DNA of 57,003 nt from Actinobacteria bacterium OK074 (GCA_001298575.1 LJCV01000268.1:1-57003), one strand, 5' to 3'. Counted from the first letter of the stretch, positions 24,360 through 32,241 are shown. Notes: a model not told the origin generated them from the sequence alone. A program made the numbers and translations.

Positions 24360-26578
24360 GCGGACTCCCGCGAGAGGTGGCGGACGATGGCCCAGGCGGC
24401 GAACTGGCTGAAGTACTCGACGACTTCGGGCCCGCGGTTGGGGATGGTCAGCGTGTGGGGCGGCCGGTCCGACCCGTCGTGAACCGTGCAGGTGAGGTCG
24501 ACCGTGCCGGTGAAACGGTCCCGGTCGCCGCCGTTCCAGGTGCCGTCCAGGGACGCGCGCAGCGTTGCCCCGGCGCCGACCTGCTCGCCGACCTGCTCGC
24601 CCAACTGCCCAGCCTGCCGGGCCAGTTCGAGCCCGAGGCCGCCCCGGGTGAGGCGGTCGTCGACCTCCAGGGCCAGTCCCCGCTCGTCGAGCAGCCGGGC
24701 CAGCTCCTCCACGGCGGTGCGCTCCCGGTCGGTCACGACGTACGCGCCGAGGGCCGCGTCCAGCCGCTTCGCCAGCTCCGCGGCGCTCTCGGGCGGGCAG
24801 TCGAGCCTGACGTCCACGTACGGGTAGTGCCAGCGGTACGCGGGCTTCACCGGTACGCCGCTGTCCTGGACGATCCGGTCCACCAACGCGGCGGCGTCCG
24901 CCTCGATGAGGCCCAGGGTGCGGCGGAAGACGGTGGTGGCGGCGACCGGTTCGGGAAGACCGGCGAGTCCGTCGCGCAGCAGTCCCGCCAGCATCGGCAC
25001 GCACTCGCGCGGCGGTCCGGGCAGCATGACCACCGTCGTGCCCTGGACCTCGGTGCGGCAGCCCCACGCGGTGCCGTTGGGGTTGGGCAGCAGCTCGGCG
25101 TCCTCGGGGAAGAGCGCCTGGCGGCGGTTGTCCTCGTGGACGGCGACGCCGAAGCGGGTCAGCCGGTCGACCACGTCCTGCCATGCCTCCTCCCGGTGCC
25201 GCAGCTGGCGGCCCAGGGCGCGGGCCACGGCGCCGCGGGTCACGTCGTCGGAGGTGGGGCCGAGGCCGCCCATGACCACGACGAGGTCGTCGCGGCCGAT
25301 CGACTGCCGGACGGCGTCCACGATGGCGGCCTCGTCGTCGCCGACGGTGTGCCGGACCCGGACCGGGATGCCCCGCCCGCCCAGCATGCGGGAGGCGTCG
25401 ACCGCGTTGGAGTCGTCGAACGCGGCACGCAGCAGCTCGTCGCCGACGGTGACGACCGCGGAGGTGGGGGTGCGCGGCACGGCCCGGCAGGCGTCGAGCA
25501 CGGCCGCCGCCGAGTCGGCGGTACCGGCGGTGCCGCCGAGGTCGTAGGTGACGCGGTCGCGGCGGCGCGTCACATGGCGTACGGCCTCCCGGATGGTGTC
25601 GGCCTCCTGGGGGAGGTCGAGGTGTTCCAGCAGCAGACCGATGGTCAGGAAGGCGGCGACCGGGTTGGCCCGGCCGGTGCCGGCCAGCGCCGGGGCGCTG
25701 CCGTGGACGGGCTCGAAGTAGTTGCCGGACTCCCCGATGTTGGCGCTCGGCGCCAGGCCGAGGCCGCCCATCACACCGCCGCCGAGGTCGGAGAGGATGT
25801 CGCCGAACATGTTCTCCGCGACGATCACGCCGAAGCGTTCCGGGCGCCGGGCCATCCACAGGGCGACGGCGTCGACGTTGAGGACCTCGTACGCGATGTC
25901 CGGGTACTCGGCGGCGACCGCCTCAAGGCGCTCAAGGGTGTAAGTGCTGCTCTGCCGCAGCACGTTGGGCTTGTCCGCGAGGGTGACGCGCGGGTGGCCG
26001 TGGGCGCGGGCGTGGTCGAAGGCGAACCGCAGGATGCGGTCGAGGCCGTGCGCGGTGAGCAGCCGGACGCTGGCGGTGCTGTCGTCCTGGCCGCTGAGGC
26101 GGGCGTTGGGATGGTCGGCGACCAGCGGCCACAGCTGGTCGGGGACCCGGTTCCAGTCGAGGCCCGCGTACAGCCCCTCGGTGTTCTCCCGGACGACGCA
26201 GAACCGGTACGGCGTGCCGCCGCCCAGATGGTCCTCGACCGGGCGGAGGTTGGCGAACAGGTCCAGCCGCCGGCGGAGTTGGATGATGGGCGATACGTAG
26301 TCCAGGTCGCGCCCGCGCAGGTGCGGGGCGAGTTCGGCCAGGGCCTCGCGGCGCGGTTTGCTGGTCGTGGCGCCGAGCAGGACGGCGTCGGAGCGCGCGA
26401 TCAGGTCCCAGGTGCGATCGGGGACCGGGGTGCCCTCGGTACGCCAGCACTCCCAGCCGATCTCGCCGAATTCGAGGTCGACGGGCAGGCCGAGGGTCTC
26501 GATCACCGGCAGCGCGGCGTCGAGCACCTCCGGGCCGATGCCGTCGCCCGGAAGCACGGCGACAGTTCTGCGGTTCAT
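24356..26578 (-). CDS. Isopropylmalate-dehydrogenase-like enzyme fused to a CinA-like protein
   Basis: A 740-residue protein in one uninterrupted frame from ATG 26578. Residues 1-360 form a decarboxylating beta-hydroxyacid dehydrogenase (isopropylmalate/tartrate dehydrogenase type): VAVLPGDGIGPEVLDAA, VVRENTEGLYAGLDW, LADKPNVLRQSSTYTLERL, NVDAVALWM and ENMFGDILSDLGGGVMGGLG. From about 365 a CinA/MoaB-type domain begins, with VTVGDELL, VVMGGLGPTSDDVTRGAV, NPNGTAWGC and VMLPGPPREC. The last ~110 residues resemble the CinA C-terminal NMN-deamidase domain but lack the catalytic ESCTGG motif. Both neighbours overlap it by ATGA. Substrate unknown; the fusion is unusual. Confidence 0.9.
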   Translation of the reverse strand: MNRRTVAVLPGDGIGPEVLDAALPVIETLGLPVDLEFGEIGWECWRTEGTPVPDRTWDLIARSDAVLLGATTSKPRREALAELAPHLRGRDLDYVSPIIQLRRRLDLFANLRPVEDHLGGGTPYRFCVVRENTEGLYAGLDWNRVPDQLWPLVADHPNARLSGQDDSTASVRLLTAHGLDRILRFAFDHARAHGHPRVTLADKPNVLRQSSTYTLERLEAVAAEYPDIAYEVLNVDAVALWMARRPERFGVIVAENMFGDILSDLGGGVMGGLGLAPSANIGESGNYFEPVHGSAPALAGTGRANPVAAFLTIGLLLEHLDLPQEADTIREAVRHVTRRRDRVTYDLGGTAGTADSAAAVLDACRAVPRTPTSAVVTVGDELLRAAFDDSNAVDASRMLGGRGIPVRVRHTVGDDEAAIVDAVRQSIGRDDLVVVMGGLGPTSDDVTRGAVARALGRQLRHREEAWQDVVDRLTRFGVAVHEDNRRQALFPEDAELLPNPNGTAWGCRTEVQGTTVVMLPGPPRECVPMLAGLLRDGLAGLPEPVAATTVFRRTLGLIEADAAALVDRIVQDSGVPVKPAYRWHYPYVDVRLDCPPESAAELAKRLDAALGAYVVTDRERTAVEELARLLDERGLALEVDDRLTRGGLGLELARQAGQLGEQVGEQVGAGATLRASLDGTWNGGDRDRFTGTVDLTCTVHDGSDRPPHTLTIPNRGPEVVEYFSQFAAWAIVRHLSRESA

Positions 26579-27417
26579 GAGTCGTCCTCCTTCAGGAAGC
26601 GGGCGATGGCACGGCCGGTCAGGTCGGGCCGGTCGGCGTGCGGGCGCATGCCGGACCGCGGGATGCCCACGCACTGGTGCCGCGGGCCCGCCACGAGGTG
26701 GTGGCGCCGGACGAGTCGGGACTCGGTGCCGTACAGGTGCAGCAGGCGGCCCGGGAAGTCCTGGACCGCTCGGCGGGCGTCGACGTCGCGGAGCAGCCGG
26801 AGGCCGGTGGCGAGCCTGTGGCCCGCGGGTTCCTGGTCGGCGGGTTCTTGGTCGGCGGCGTCGGCCACCGCGCTCTTCGGTTCCGAAGCTTTCGGCTCCG
26901 GGCGGCGGACGACGGCTTCGAGCAGCCCGAGCGCGGTGGTCAGGCCGTGCGAGGCGACGGCGGACGCGATGCGCTCCAGCTTCGCGTTGAGTTCCTCGTC
27001 GGCCACGGTCGGCCCGGACAGCAGCAGCACCCGGGCCCGGTGGGTCCACTCGTGCGCCAGCAGGGCCTGGACGACGGCTCCGCCCAGTGCGTTGCCCACC
27101 AGCAGGTCCACCGGGCCGTCCGCCACGAGGACCCGGGCCCAGCGGGCGGTGAGGGCGGCGAGGTCGTCCCCGTCCCGTAACAGGGACAGCGTGTCGTACA
27201 CCGTCACCCGGTGGCCGGAGGAGAGCAGGGGTTCGGTGACGCGGGTGAAGAAGGCGCCGCCGTCCCACCGTGCCATGACCGGGGCGAGCACGATCGCGGT
27301 GCGCTGCGCACGCCCGTCCCCGCCGGCCGGAGCCGGCGGGAACAGGGTGGCCGACACCGGATTCGGCACCGGCACAGGCACCGGTACCGGCTTCGGCGCG
27401 GCGAGGCGCGAACTCAC
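26575..27417 (-). CDS. Alpha/beta-hydrolase-fold protein lacking the nucleophile serine
   Basis: A 280-residue protein from GTG 27417, overlapping the aldolase-like gene by GTGA. A Pro/Val repeat (PKPVPVPVPVPNPV) opens it. The fold is suggested by AIVLAPVMARWDGGAFFTRV, VDLLVGNALGGAVVQALLAH and a C-terminal LHLYGTESRLV with following His residues. The nucleophile elbow reads G-N-A-L-G, so Ala replaces the usual Ser/Asp/Cys. A Glu/Pro/Ala-rich insertion with duplicated DQEPA lies around residues 188-205. It may be non-catalytic, cofactor-independent in another way, or a binding partner. Confidence 0.78.
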   Translation of the reverse strand: MSSRLAAPKPVPVPVPVPNPVSATLFPPAPAGGDGRAQRTAIVLAPVMARWDGGAFFTRVTEPLLSSGHRVTVYDTLSLLRDGDDLAALTARWARVLVADGPVDLLVGNALGGAVVQALLAHEWTHRARVLLLSGPTVADEELNAKLERIASAVASHGLTTALGLLEAVVRRPEPKASEPKSAVADAADQEPADQEPAGHRLATGLRLLRDVDARRAVQDFPGRLLHLYGTESRLVRRHHLVAGPRHQCVGIPRSGMRPHADRPDLTGRAIARFLKEDDS

Positions 27418-28346
27418 GCGGCGGCTGCCGCGGTCAGCTCGCGCGCGGCGGAGAACGCCTCTCCGATGTGGTCGGCGGGCAGCTTGCCCCGGTCCTCGAT
27501 GGACAGGTCGAAGTGGCCGAGGACCAGGTCGGGCAGCGGCAGGGAGGGCGTGGCCTCGTCGACCGTGGATTCCAGGTGGTGGGCCAGGGAGAGGATCCGC
27601 CCCAGGTCGTAGCGGTCGGTGCGTCTGCCGCGGCCCAGGTACGCCAGCCACTGCTCGGTGATCAGGTTGCCCGGACCCTTGCCCATGCCCAGGACCGAGG
27701 AGTCGATCCAGGTGGCACCGGCGTCCACCGCCGCGATGGCGTTGGCGAGGGCCAGCCCCAGGTTGTTGTGGGCGTGCAGGCCGATGGCGGAGTCGGTGAC
27801 CGACCGCACCAGCGTGACCAGTTGGGACACCTCGTGGGGCAGCAGGCTGCCGTTGGAGTCGGCCAGATAGACCACGTCGGCTCCGGCGTCGTCGGACATC
27901 GCGGCGAGTTCGACCAGGCGCCGCCGGTGGAGCTGGCTGACGCGGGTGATGTTGACGGTGGTGGTGAAACCGATGCGGGAGGCGTCCCGCAGCATCGCGA
28001 GCCCGGCCTCGGGGGCGCCGGACGGGAGGCAGAAGCGTACGAGCCGGACCCCTGCCTCGTACATCCGGGGCAGGTCCTCCGCGGTGATGTTCTTCGGGTG
28101 GAGGATCACGCAGATGCGTTCGGGCGGGATCACCTCGGCGAGGGCGCGGATGTAGTCGTCGGTGCCGGTGCCGGTGCGTCCGATGCCCGGGGTGTGCTTG
28201 AACGATCCGTTGCGGTACGCGATCTCGACCCATTCGACGCCGGCCTTGACGCTCTCGCTTGCGTGGTGCAGTGCGTAGTCGAGCGGGAAGTCGAAGTTGT
28301 TCCGGTAGCCCCCGTCGCGCAGGGTCACATCAAGATTCGTGATCAT
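27414..28346 (-). CDS. DRE-TIM metallolyase, aldolase-like (HMGL family)
   Basis: A 310-residue protein. ATG 28346 is chosen because GGAGG lies five bases upstream; ATG 28358 has no such site. The divalent-metal and catalytic motif DVTLRDGG is at residues 6-13. The second pair of metal ligands is in GLHAHNNLGLALA (His-x-His, then Asn). DSNGSLLPHEV and SSVLGMGKGPGNLITE are also typical of 4-hydroxy-2-oxovalerate aldolase / HMG-CoA-lyase relatives. The reaction is probably an aldol or Claisen-type step on an oxoacid. It is the first gene of the operon. Confidence 0.87.
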   Translation of the reverse strand: MITNLDVTLRDGGYRNNFDFPLDYALHHASESVKAGVEWVEIAYRNGSFKHTPGIGRTGTGTDDYIRALAEVIPPERICVILHPKNITAEDLPRMYEAGVRLVRFCLPSGAPEAGLAMLRDASRIGFTTTVNITRVSQLHRRRLVELAAMSDDAGADVVYLADSNGSLLPHEVSQLVTLVRSVTDSAIGLHAHNNLGLALANAIAAVDAGATWIDSSVLGMGKGPGNLITEQWLAYLGRGRRTDRYDLGRILSLAHHLESTVDEATPSLPLPDLVLGHFDLSIEDRGKLPADHIGEAFSAARELTAAAAA

Positions 28347-28669
28347 GTACGCCTCCATGAGTCGTCCGCAAAGTCACCGGGATGAATTCCGGCCGGGAAG
28401 GGCCGATTCCGCTACGGTGCGCGAAGTGATTAATGGCTCTGAAACGCGATGATTCGCCGATCGAAACGCTCCGCCATTGGCGCGTTTCATAATTCAGTAT
28501 TTCCGTGCGCTCGCCGGAAGGATGGCGCGGTTCGGAGATACGGAAGATTGGCAGGTGTAAACGTATCATGCTCTTTCTGTGAAAGTTTCATGATTCAGTA
28601 AAGAACTTCGGGCCCCGGTTATGGGTGGGGTGATTTATCTCCGCACCCGGAATCGCCCTCTCGCGAGGG
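28347..28669. promoter_or_regulatory. Control region between LysR gene and its presumed target operon
   Basis: 323 bases, clearly more A/T-rich than its surroundings. It holds two 15-base direct repeats TTTCATRATTCAGTA (28485-28499 with A, 28586-28600 with G), a palindrome TGAAA-G-TTTCA (28580-28590), and a long inverted repeat TGAAACGCG (28440-28448) / CGCGTTTCA (28481-28489). These are candidate sites for the LysR-type regulator encoded next door. No protein gene is supported. Confidence 0.6.
28656..28669. terminator. Small hairpin after LysR gene
   Basis: CCCTC (28656-28660), TCGC loop, GAGGG (28665-28669), directly beyond the LysR stop. It is short, so termination may be partial. Confidence 0.4.
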
Positions 28670-29620
28670 TTATCTGATAGGGCCGCGCGAGCCCCGGCTG
28701 AGATTGTCCAGGATGTCGGAATTCTCCGAGTCGACCTGTTGGCGTACGCGTGAACACACCGATTCCAGTGAGGAAAGGCGCGCCGGATCGTCCTCTTCGC
28801 GCATGGCCAGGGACATCCTGATGACGATCGGGGAACCGTCGAGTGGTTTGAAGGCGATCCGGCGGGACGAGACGGCGTTCATCGCGGTCGGATACAGCAG
28901 TGTCCAGCCGGGCGCACCCGCGCCGATCTCGGCGAGGGTGTCCTGCAACCCGGTGAACTCCGGGCCGGTGACCGGGGTGAAGCCGGCCTCTTGGCACGCG
29001 GACATCACCGAGTTGAACAGGATGGAGTTCTCGTTGCGCCCGGTGATGCGCAACGGCACGTCCGCGAGATCCCGCAGGTCGAGCACGGGTTTCTGGGCCA
29101 GGGGGTGGGCCGCGGGCAGGACGACGATCAGTGGGTCGTGCCACAGGGTGAGCAGCCGCAGGCCGGGCGCGCTCTCGATGCCGCGGATGAACGCGGCGTC
29201 CAGGCGACCGGACCGCACCTCGTCCAGACGGGCCGACGCGGAAATGGCCCGGAATTCGAAACTGGCACCCGAGGCGTGCTCAGGCAGGGCGTCGAGAAAG
29301 TAGTCCAGTCGCTGGCCTATGGCCGAGCTGATACCCAGCCGGAACGTTCCCTCTTCATGTTCCCCAAGGCGTCGAGCCTTTGCCGTGAAAGCGTCGAAGG
29401 CGCCGAGTAATTCCCGGCCCTCGGCAAGCAGTGCGCGGCCGACCGGAGTGAGCTGAACCAGCCGGCCGGAACGGTCGAACAGTTCCACCCCCAGTTCGCG
29501 TTCCAGTCGGCGCACCTGCTGACTCACCGCGGGCTGGCCAATGTGCAGCCGGTCCGCCGCCCGTCCGAAATGAAGCTCCTCGGCAACGGCGACGAAGTAC
29601 TGAACCTGTCTTATCTCCAC
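28670..29620 (-). CDS. LysR-family transcriptional regulator
   Basis: A 316-residue protein from GTG 29620, with GAGGGGGA upstream. The N-terminal winged helix is clear (IRQVQYFVAVAEELHFGRAA, then LHIGQPAVSQQVRRLERELG and VELFDRSGRLVQLTPVG). Residues ~90-300 form the usual ligand-binding domain (FRLGISSAIG, LDAAFIRGIE, DPLIVVLPAAHPLA). It sits directly upstream of the metabolic operon on the same strand and downstream of the transporter, and probably controls one or both in response to a pathway intermediate. Confidence 0.93.
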   Translation of the reverse strand: MEIRQVQYFVAVAEELHFGRAADRLHIGQPAVSQQVRRLERELGVELFDRSGRLVQLTPVGRALLAEGRELLGAFDAFTAKARRLGEHEEGTFRLGISSAIGQRLDYFLDALPEHASGASFEFRAISASARLDEVRSGRLDAAFIRGIESAPGLRLLTLWHDPLIVVLPAAHPLAQKPVLDLRDLADVPLRITGRNENSILFNSVMSACQEAGFTPVTGPEFTGLQDTLAEIGAGAPGWTLLYPTAMNAVSSRRIAFKPLDGSPIVIRMSLAMREEDDPARLSSLESVCSRVRQQVDSENSDILDNLSRGSRGPIR

Positions 29621-29775
29621 GGAGTCCCCCTCTGGCGGGTGACCCCTTTTCTGATTTTTCCGCACGTGTCTTGTATTACGGGACCGCCCCCGGGGAAGCA
29701 TATCCGTTCGCGAACCCGATCATGCGGGGCAGCCGCCCCGCGCCATCGGGTTCACTGTCGGAACATTTCCTTCCG

Positions 29776-31113
29776 TTACCGGGTGGTGGCCTCCTGCCCG
29801 GTCTCCTGCCCGGTCTCCTGCCCGGTCTCCTGCTTGGTCTCCGCCCGCTGGGCGACCGGTTCCCGGGCGGCCGGTTCCCGGGCGACGACGACGGTGGCGG
29901 CGTCGGCGTCGCGCTGCCGCCCGGCCAGCGTCAGGAACGAGGCGAACGCCACGATGCCCAGGAGCGAGGCGGTCAGCACGAACCAGCCCAGGCTGAACAG
30001 ATCGCCGGCGGGCAGCCTGCTGGACAGGAAGATGCCCGTCGAGGCCCCGAGCAACTGCAACGCGCCCATCAGCCCGGACGCCGACCCCGCCGTCGAGCGG
30101 AAGGTGGTCACACCCGCGCTCATCGACAGGGGAAGCAGGAATCCGTTGCCGAACGTCATCACCGGCATGAACACCAGCACCAGCAGTCCCCAGCGTCCCT
30201 CGGTCCCGGCCAGCCCCAGGCCCAGCATCAGCAGGGCTCCGCCGAAGAAGAACCCGTGCCCCCACCACAGCAGTTGGTTCACCTGCCGGTTGCGGACCAG
30301 CGTGCGCGAGCACAGGTTGCCCGCCACGTACCCGACCGACACCGTGATGTAGCAGAAGCTGGTGGTCTGCGTCGCCAGCCCCATCTTCTCGAAGATCAGC
30401 GGAGACGCCGCGAGGTAACCGAAGTAACCGCCGTACGCCACCGCGAGGTTGAGGGTGTACGCCCAGAACAACGGCTTGGTCAGCAGCCGCGGATAGCCCC
30501 GCAGTGTGGCCCCCAGCCGTCGGCTGCGGCGTTCCGGCGGCAGGCTCTCCGGAACCCTCGTCACCATCACGGCCAGGGTGACCGCCGCGATTGCCGCGGT
30601 CACCAGGAAGGGCGCGCGCCAGCTGACGTACGTCGTCAGGAACCCTCCGACGAGCGGCGCGACGGACGGCGAGATCCCCACGATCGGCATGACCGTGCTG
30701 AACATCCGTGCCGCGTCCTTCTCCTCGTACAGGTCACTGATCACCGCGCGCCCGACGACCATGCCCGACCCCGCGCCCATCGCCTGCAACAGCCGCCCGG
30801 CCGCGAAGACCTCCACGGTCGGCGCGACGGCGCACAGCACCGAGGCCGCGACGAACAGCCCCAGCCCGGAGACGATCACGCGCTTGCGGCCGTACGCGTC
30901 CGAGACCGGCCCGTACACCGCCTGCGAGATCGCGATCCCGATCATGAAGGCGCTGAACGTCCACTGCACGGACGAGACCGGTGTGTCGAAGGCCCGTGCC
31001 GTGGCCGGTACACCCGGCAGATTGATGTCGGAGGCGAACAGCCCGCCGGCGTTCAGCGAGCACAGCACGGCGAGCAACAGCGCATACGGTGTGCGGGCGG
31101 GAATGCTCTTCAT
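29776..31113 (-). CDS. MFS transporter, Bcr/CflA-like
   Basis: A 445-residue integral membrane protein from ATG 31113, with about 12 transmembrane helices. The motif-A-like loop GPVSDAYGRKRVIVSGLGL follows helix 2. The N-terminal FASDINLPGVPATARAFDTP resembles drug:H+ antiporters of the Bcr/CflA type. The C-terminal tail has a low-complexity Glu-Thr-Gly-Gln repeat encoded by four 12-bp units (29791-29838). It may export or import the compound handled by the neighbouring operon. Confidence 0.9.
   Translation of the reverse strand: MKSIPARTPYALLLAVLCSLNAGGLFASDINLPGVPATARAFDTPVSSVQWTFSAFMIGIAISQAVYGPVSDAYGRKRVIVSGLGLFVAASVLCAVAPTVEVFAAGRLLQAMGAGSGMVVGRAVISDLYEEKDAARMFSTVMPIVGISPSVAPLVGGFLTTYVSWRAPFLVTAAIAAVTLAVMVTRVPESLPPERRSRRLGATLRGYPRLLTKPLFWAYTLNLAVAYGGYFGYLAASPLIFEKMGLATQTTSFCYITVSVGYVAGNLCSRTLVRNRQVNQLLWWGHGFFFGGALLMLGLGLAGTEGRWGLLVLVFMPVMTFGNGFLLPLSMSAGVTTFRSTAGSASGLMGALQLLGASTGIFLSSRLPAGDLFSLGWFVLTASLLGIVAFASFLTLAGRQRDADAATVVVAREPAAREPVAQRAETKQETGQETGQETGQEATTR
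29791..29838. repeat. 12-bp tandem repeat in MFS gene
   Basis: Four units of CTCCTGCCCGGT (the last reads CTCCTGCTTGGT) encode the ETGQ repeats of the transporter tail. Unit number can change without shifting the frame. Confidence 0.85.
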
Positions 31114-31240
31114 GACGGACTTCTCTCTGTCCGGTGCCAACTGCGGGGCGCCCAAGGGCTGTTCCTTGAGCCGGTCGGGAAGGGGCGCCCGCGGAACGGC
31201 AGTTGCGGGCGGCGGGCGGTGGGCTGCGGGCAGGCCCGGG

Positions 31241-31438
31241 TCAGCTCTTCGCGGCGCGAGCGGCCAGCGTCTCCCCGGCGATCGACCAGCTGTCGGCGGC
31301 GATCTCCTCCACCGTGACCCACACGCTCTCCGGCTTCCCACCGGTGGCCCGTACGTACGCGTCGGTCAGTTCCCGCACCAACTCGCTCTTCTGCTCGGCG
31401 GTCTTGCCGGGGGTCTGCTTCACGTGGATGAGAGGCAT
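31241..31438 (-). CDS. 4-oxalocrotonate-tautomerase-family protein
   Basis: A 65-residue protein starting at ATG 31438, with GGAG upstream. After Met removal the N-terminus is Pro1 (MPLIHVKQTPGKTAEQKSEL), the catalytic base of the family; the length matches too. The frame extends upstream, but only this start exposes Pro1. It lies 127 bases upstream of the MFS gene on the same strand. Tautomerases of this type isomerise 2-hydroxy-dienoates and other enols, compatible with the oxoacid chemistry suggested next door. Confidence 0.9.
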   Translation of the reverse strand: MPLIHVKQTPGKTAEQKSELVRELTDAYVRATGGKPESVWVTVEEIAADSWSIAGETLAARAAKS

Positions 31439-31747
31439 AGGGTGCTCCAGCGGGGTCGGCGGCGAGGGCACAGAACGGTGCGGACTGTGCGGTTGCCGCG
31501 GATTCGGTGTGGATCAAGTGCACCATCGCGAACCGGCCCGTCCTAGACCCGATTCGATCTGATGGCCATCACGAATCGTGATCGGCTGGGGTGGGGGACG
31601 ACGAGACCGTCGTCGAGGCTGCAAAATTCACCCTTTTGGCAGGCGTTTCCTTTATAGGCGTGAATATAAAAATATGGTTCATTACTGCGGAATCGAAAGA
31701 GCGCCTGGACCGACACGGTCCGGCGCATTCACCTGAAGGGGACGTTC
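31439..31747. other. Divergent, locally A/T-rich intergenic region
   Basis: 309 bases between the tautomerase and a secreted-protein gene. It contains a palindrome at 31568-31582 and an unusually A/T-rich stretch at 31620-31690 with an inverted repeat ATTCAC (31626-31631) / GTGAAT (31660-31665). The A/T-rich part is probably the promoter of the secreted protein and could be a silencer-protein target. A short minus-strand frame here was judged not to be a gene. Confidence 0.5.
31568..31582. promoter_or_regulatory. T-N11-A palindrome upstream of the tautomerase gene
   Basis: ATCACGA-A-TCGTGAT, perfect 7-bp arms, 130 bases before the tautomerase start. T-N11-A inside a dyad is the LysR-type recognition pattern, so the neighbouring LysR protein is a candidate binder. 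Confidence 0.55.
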
Positions 31748-32224
31748 ATGCCTGCCTTCTCCCGCCGTCCTGCCCTCGCGGCCGTCTCGCTCTCCCTCTC
31801 CCTGGCCGCCGGATTCGCGGCCGTGACCACACCGGTCGCCCACGCCGCCCCGGCCGAGGTGTGCGGCGGCCAGGTCACCGACTACGTGGGCGGGAGCGCC
31901 CTCGACACGGCGTTCACCGGCTCCGTCGACCTGCCCGGCGACACCAGGACCTTCTCCGTCACCCCGCTGGGCGCGGGCAGCGTGGTGCTCCAGGCGGACA
32001 TCAGCGCCCCGAACAACGCCGGTATCCGCAGCGCGGTGGGCGCCCTCACCCTCAGAGTGAACGCGCTCGGCAACGGCAGACTCGAGTTCCCGGTGTACGC
32101 GGGCAAGGCGTACGTCAACGACGTGGTGTGTGCTGCCGGCAGCACCCGCGTCACGAAGATGATCGGCTCCGTGGACGTGGAGGACCAGGCCAATAGCGTG
32201 CCGTTCACGCTCCAGCGCACCTGA
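31748..32224 (+). CDS. Secreted protein of unknown function
   Basis: A 158-residue protein with GAAGGGGA before the ATG. It has a Sec signal peptide (MPAFSRRPALAAVSLSLSLA, cleaved near AHA). The mature part has two cysteines (EVCGGQ, DVVCAAG) and beta-strand-like sequence (VDLPGDTRTFSVTPLGAGSV). I recognise no family. It is followed after 17 bases by another secreted-protein gene. Confidence 0.75.
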   Translation: MPAFSRRPALAAVSLSLSLAAGFAAVTTPVAHAAPAEVCGGQVTDYVGGSALDTAFTGSVDLPGDTRTFSVTPLGAGSVVLQADISAPNNAGIRSAVGALTLRVNALGNGRLEFPVYAGKAYVNDVVCAAGSTRVTKMIGSVDVEDQANSVPFTLQRT

Positions 32225-32241
32225 CGCGGCGGGATCCTCCC

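Noticed and set aside
24377..27661. A 1094-codon open frame on the plus strand across the metabolic operon
   Set aside because: It is an antisense shadow produced by high third-position GC. It has no protein motifs and runs opposite to three well-supported coupled genes.
22766..31438. Reading the cluster as ordinary leucine biosynthesis (leuA/leuB)
   Set aside because: The dehydrogenase is fused to CinA, the TIM-barrel enzyme is aldolase-like rather than a full isopropylmalate synthase, and there is no isomerase (leuC/leuD).
31543..31728. A 61-codon minus-strand frame in the A/T-rich intergenic region
   Set aside because: No ribosome site or family resemblance; the stretch reads better as promoter DNA.
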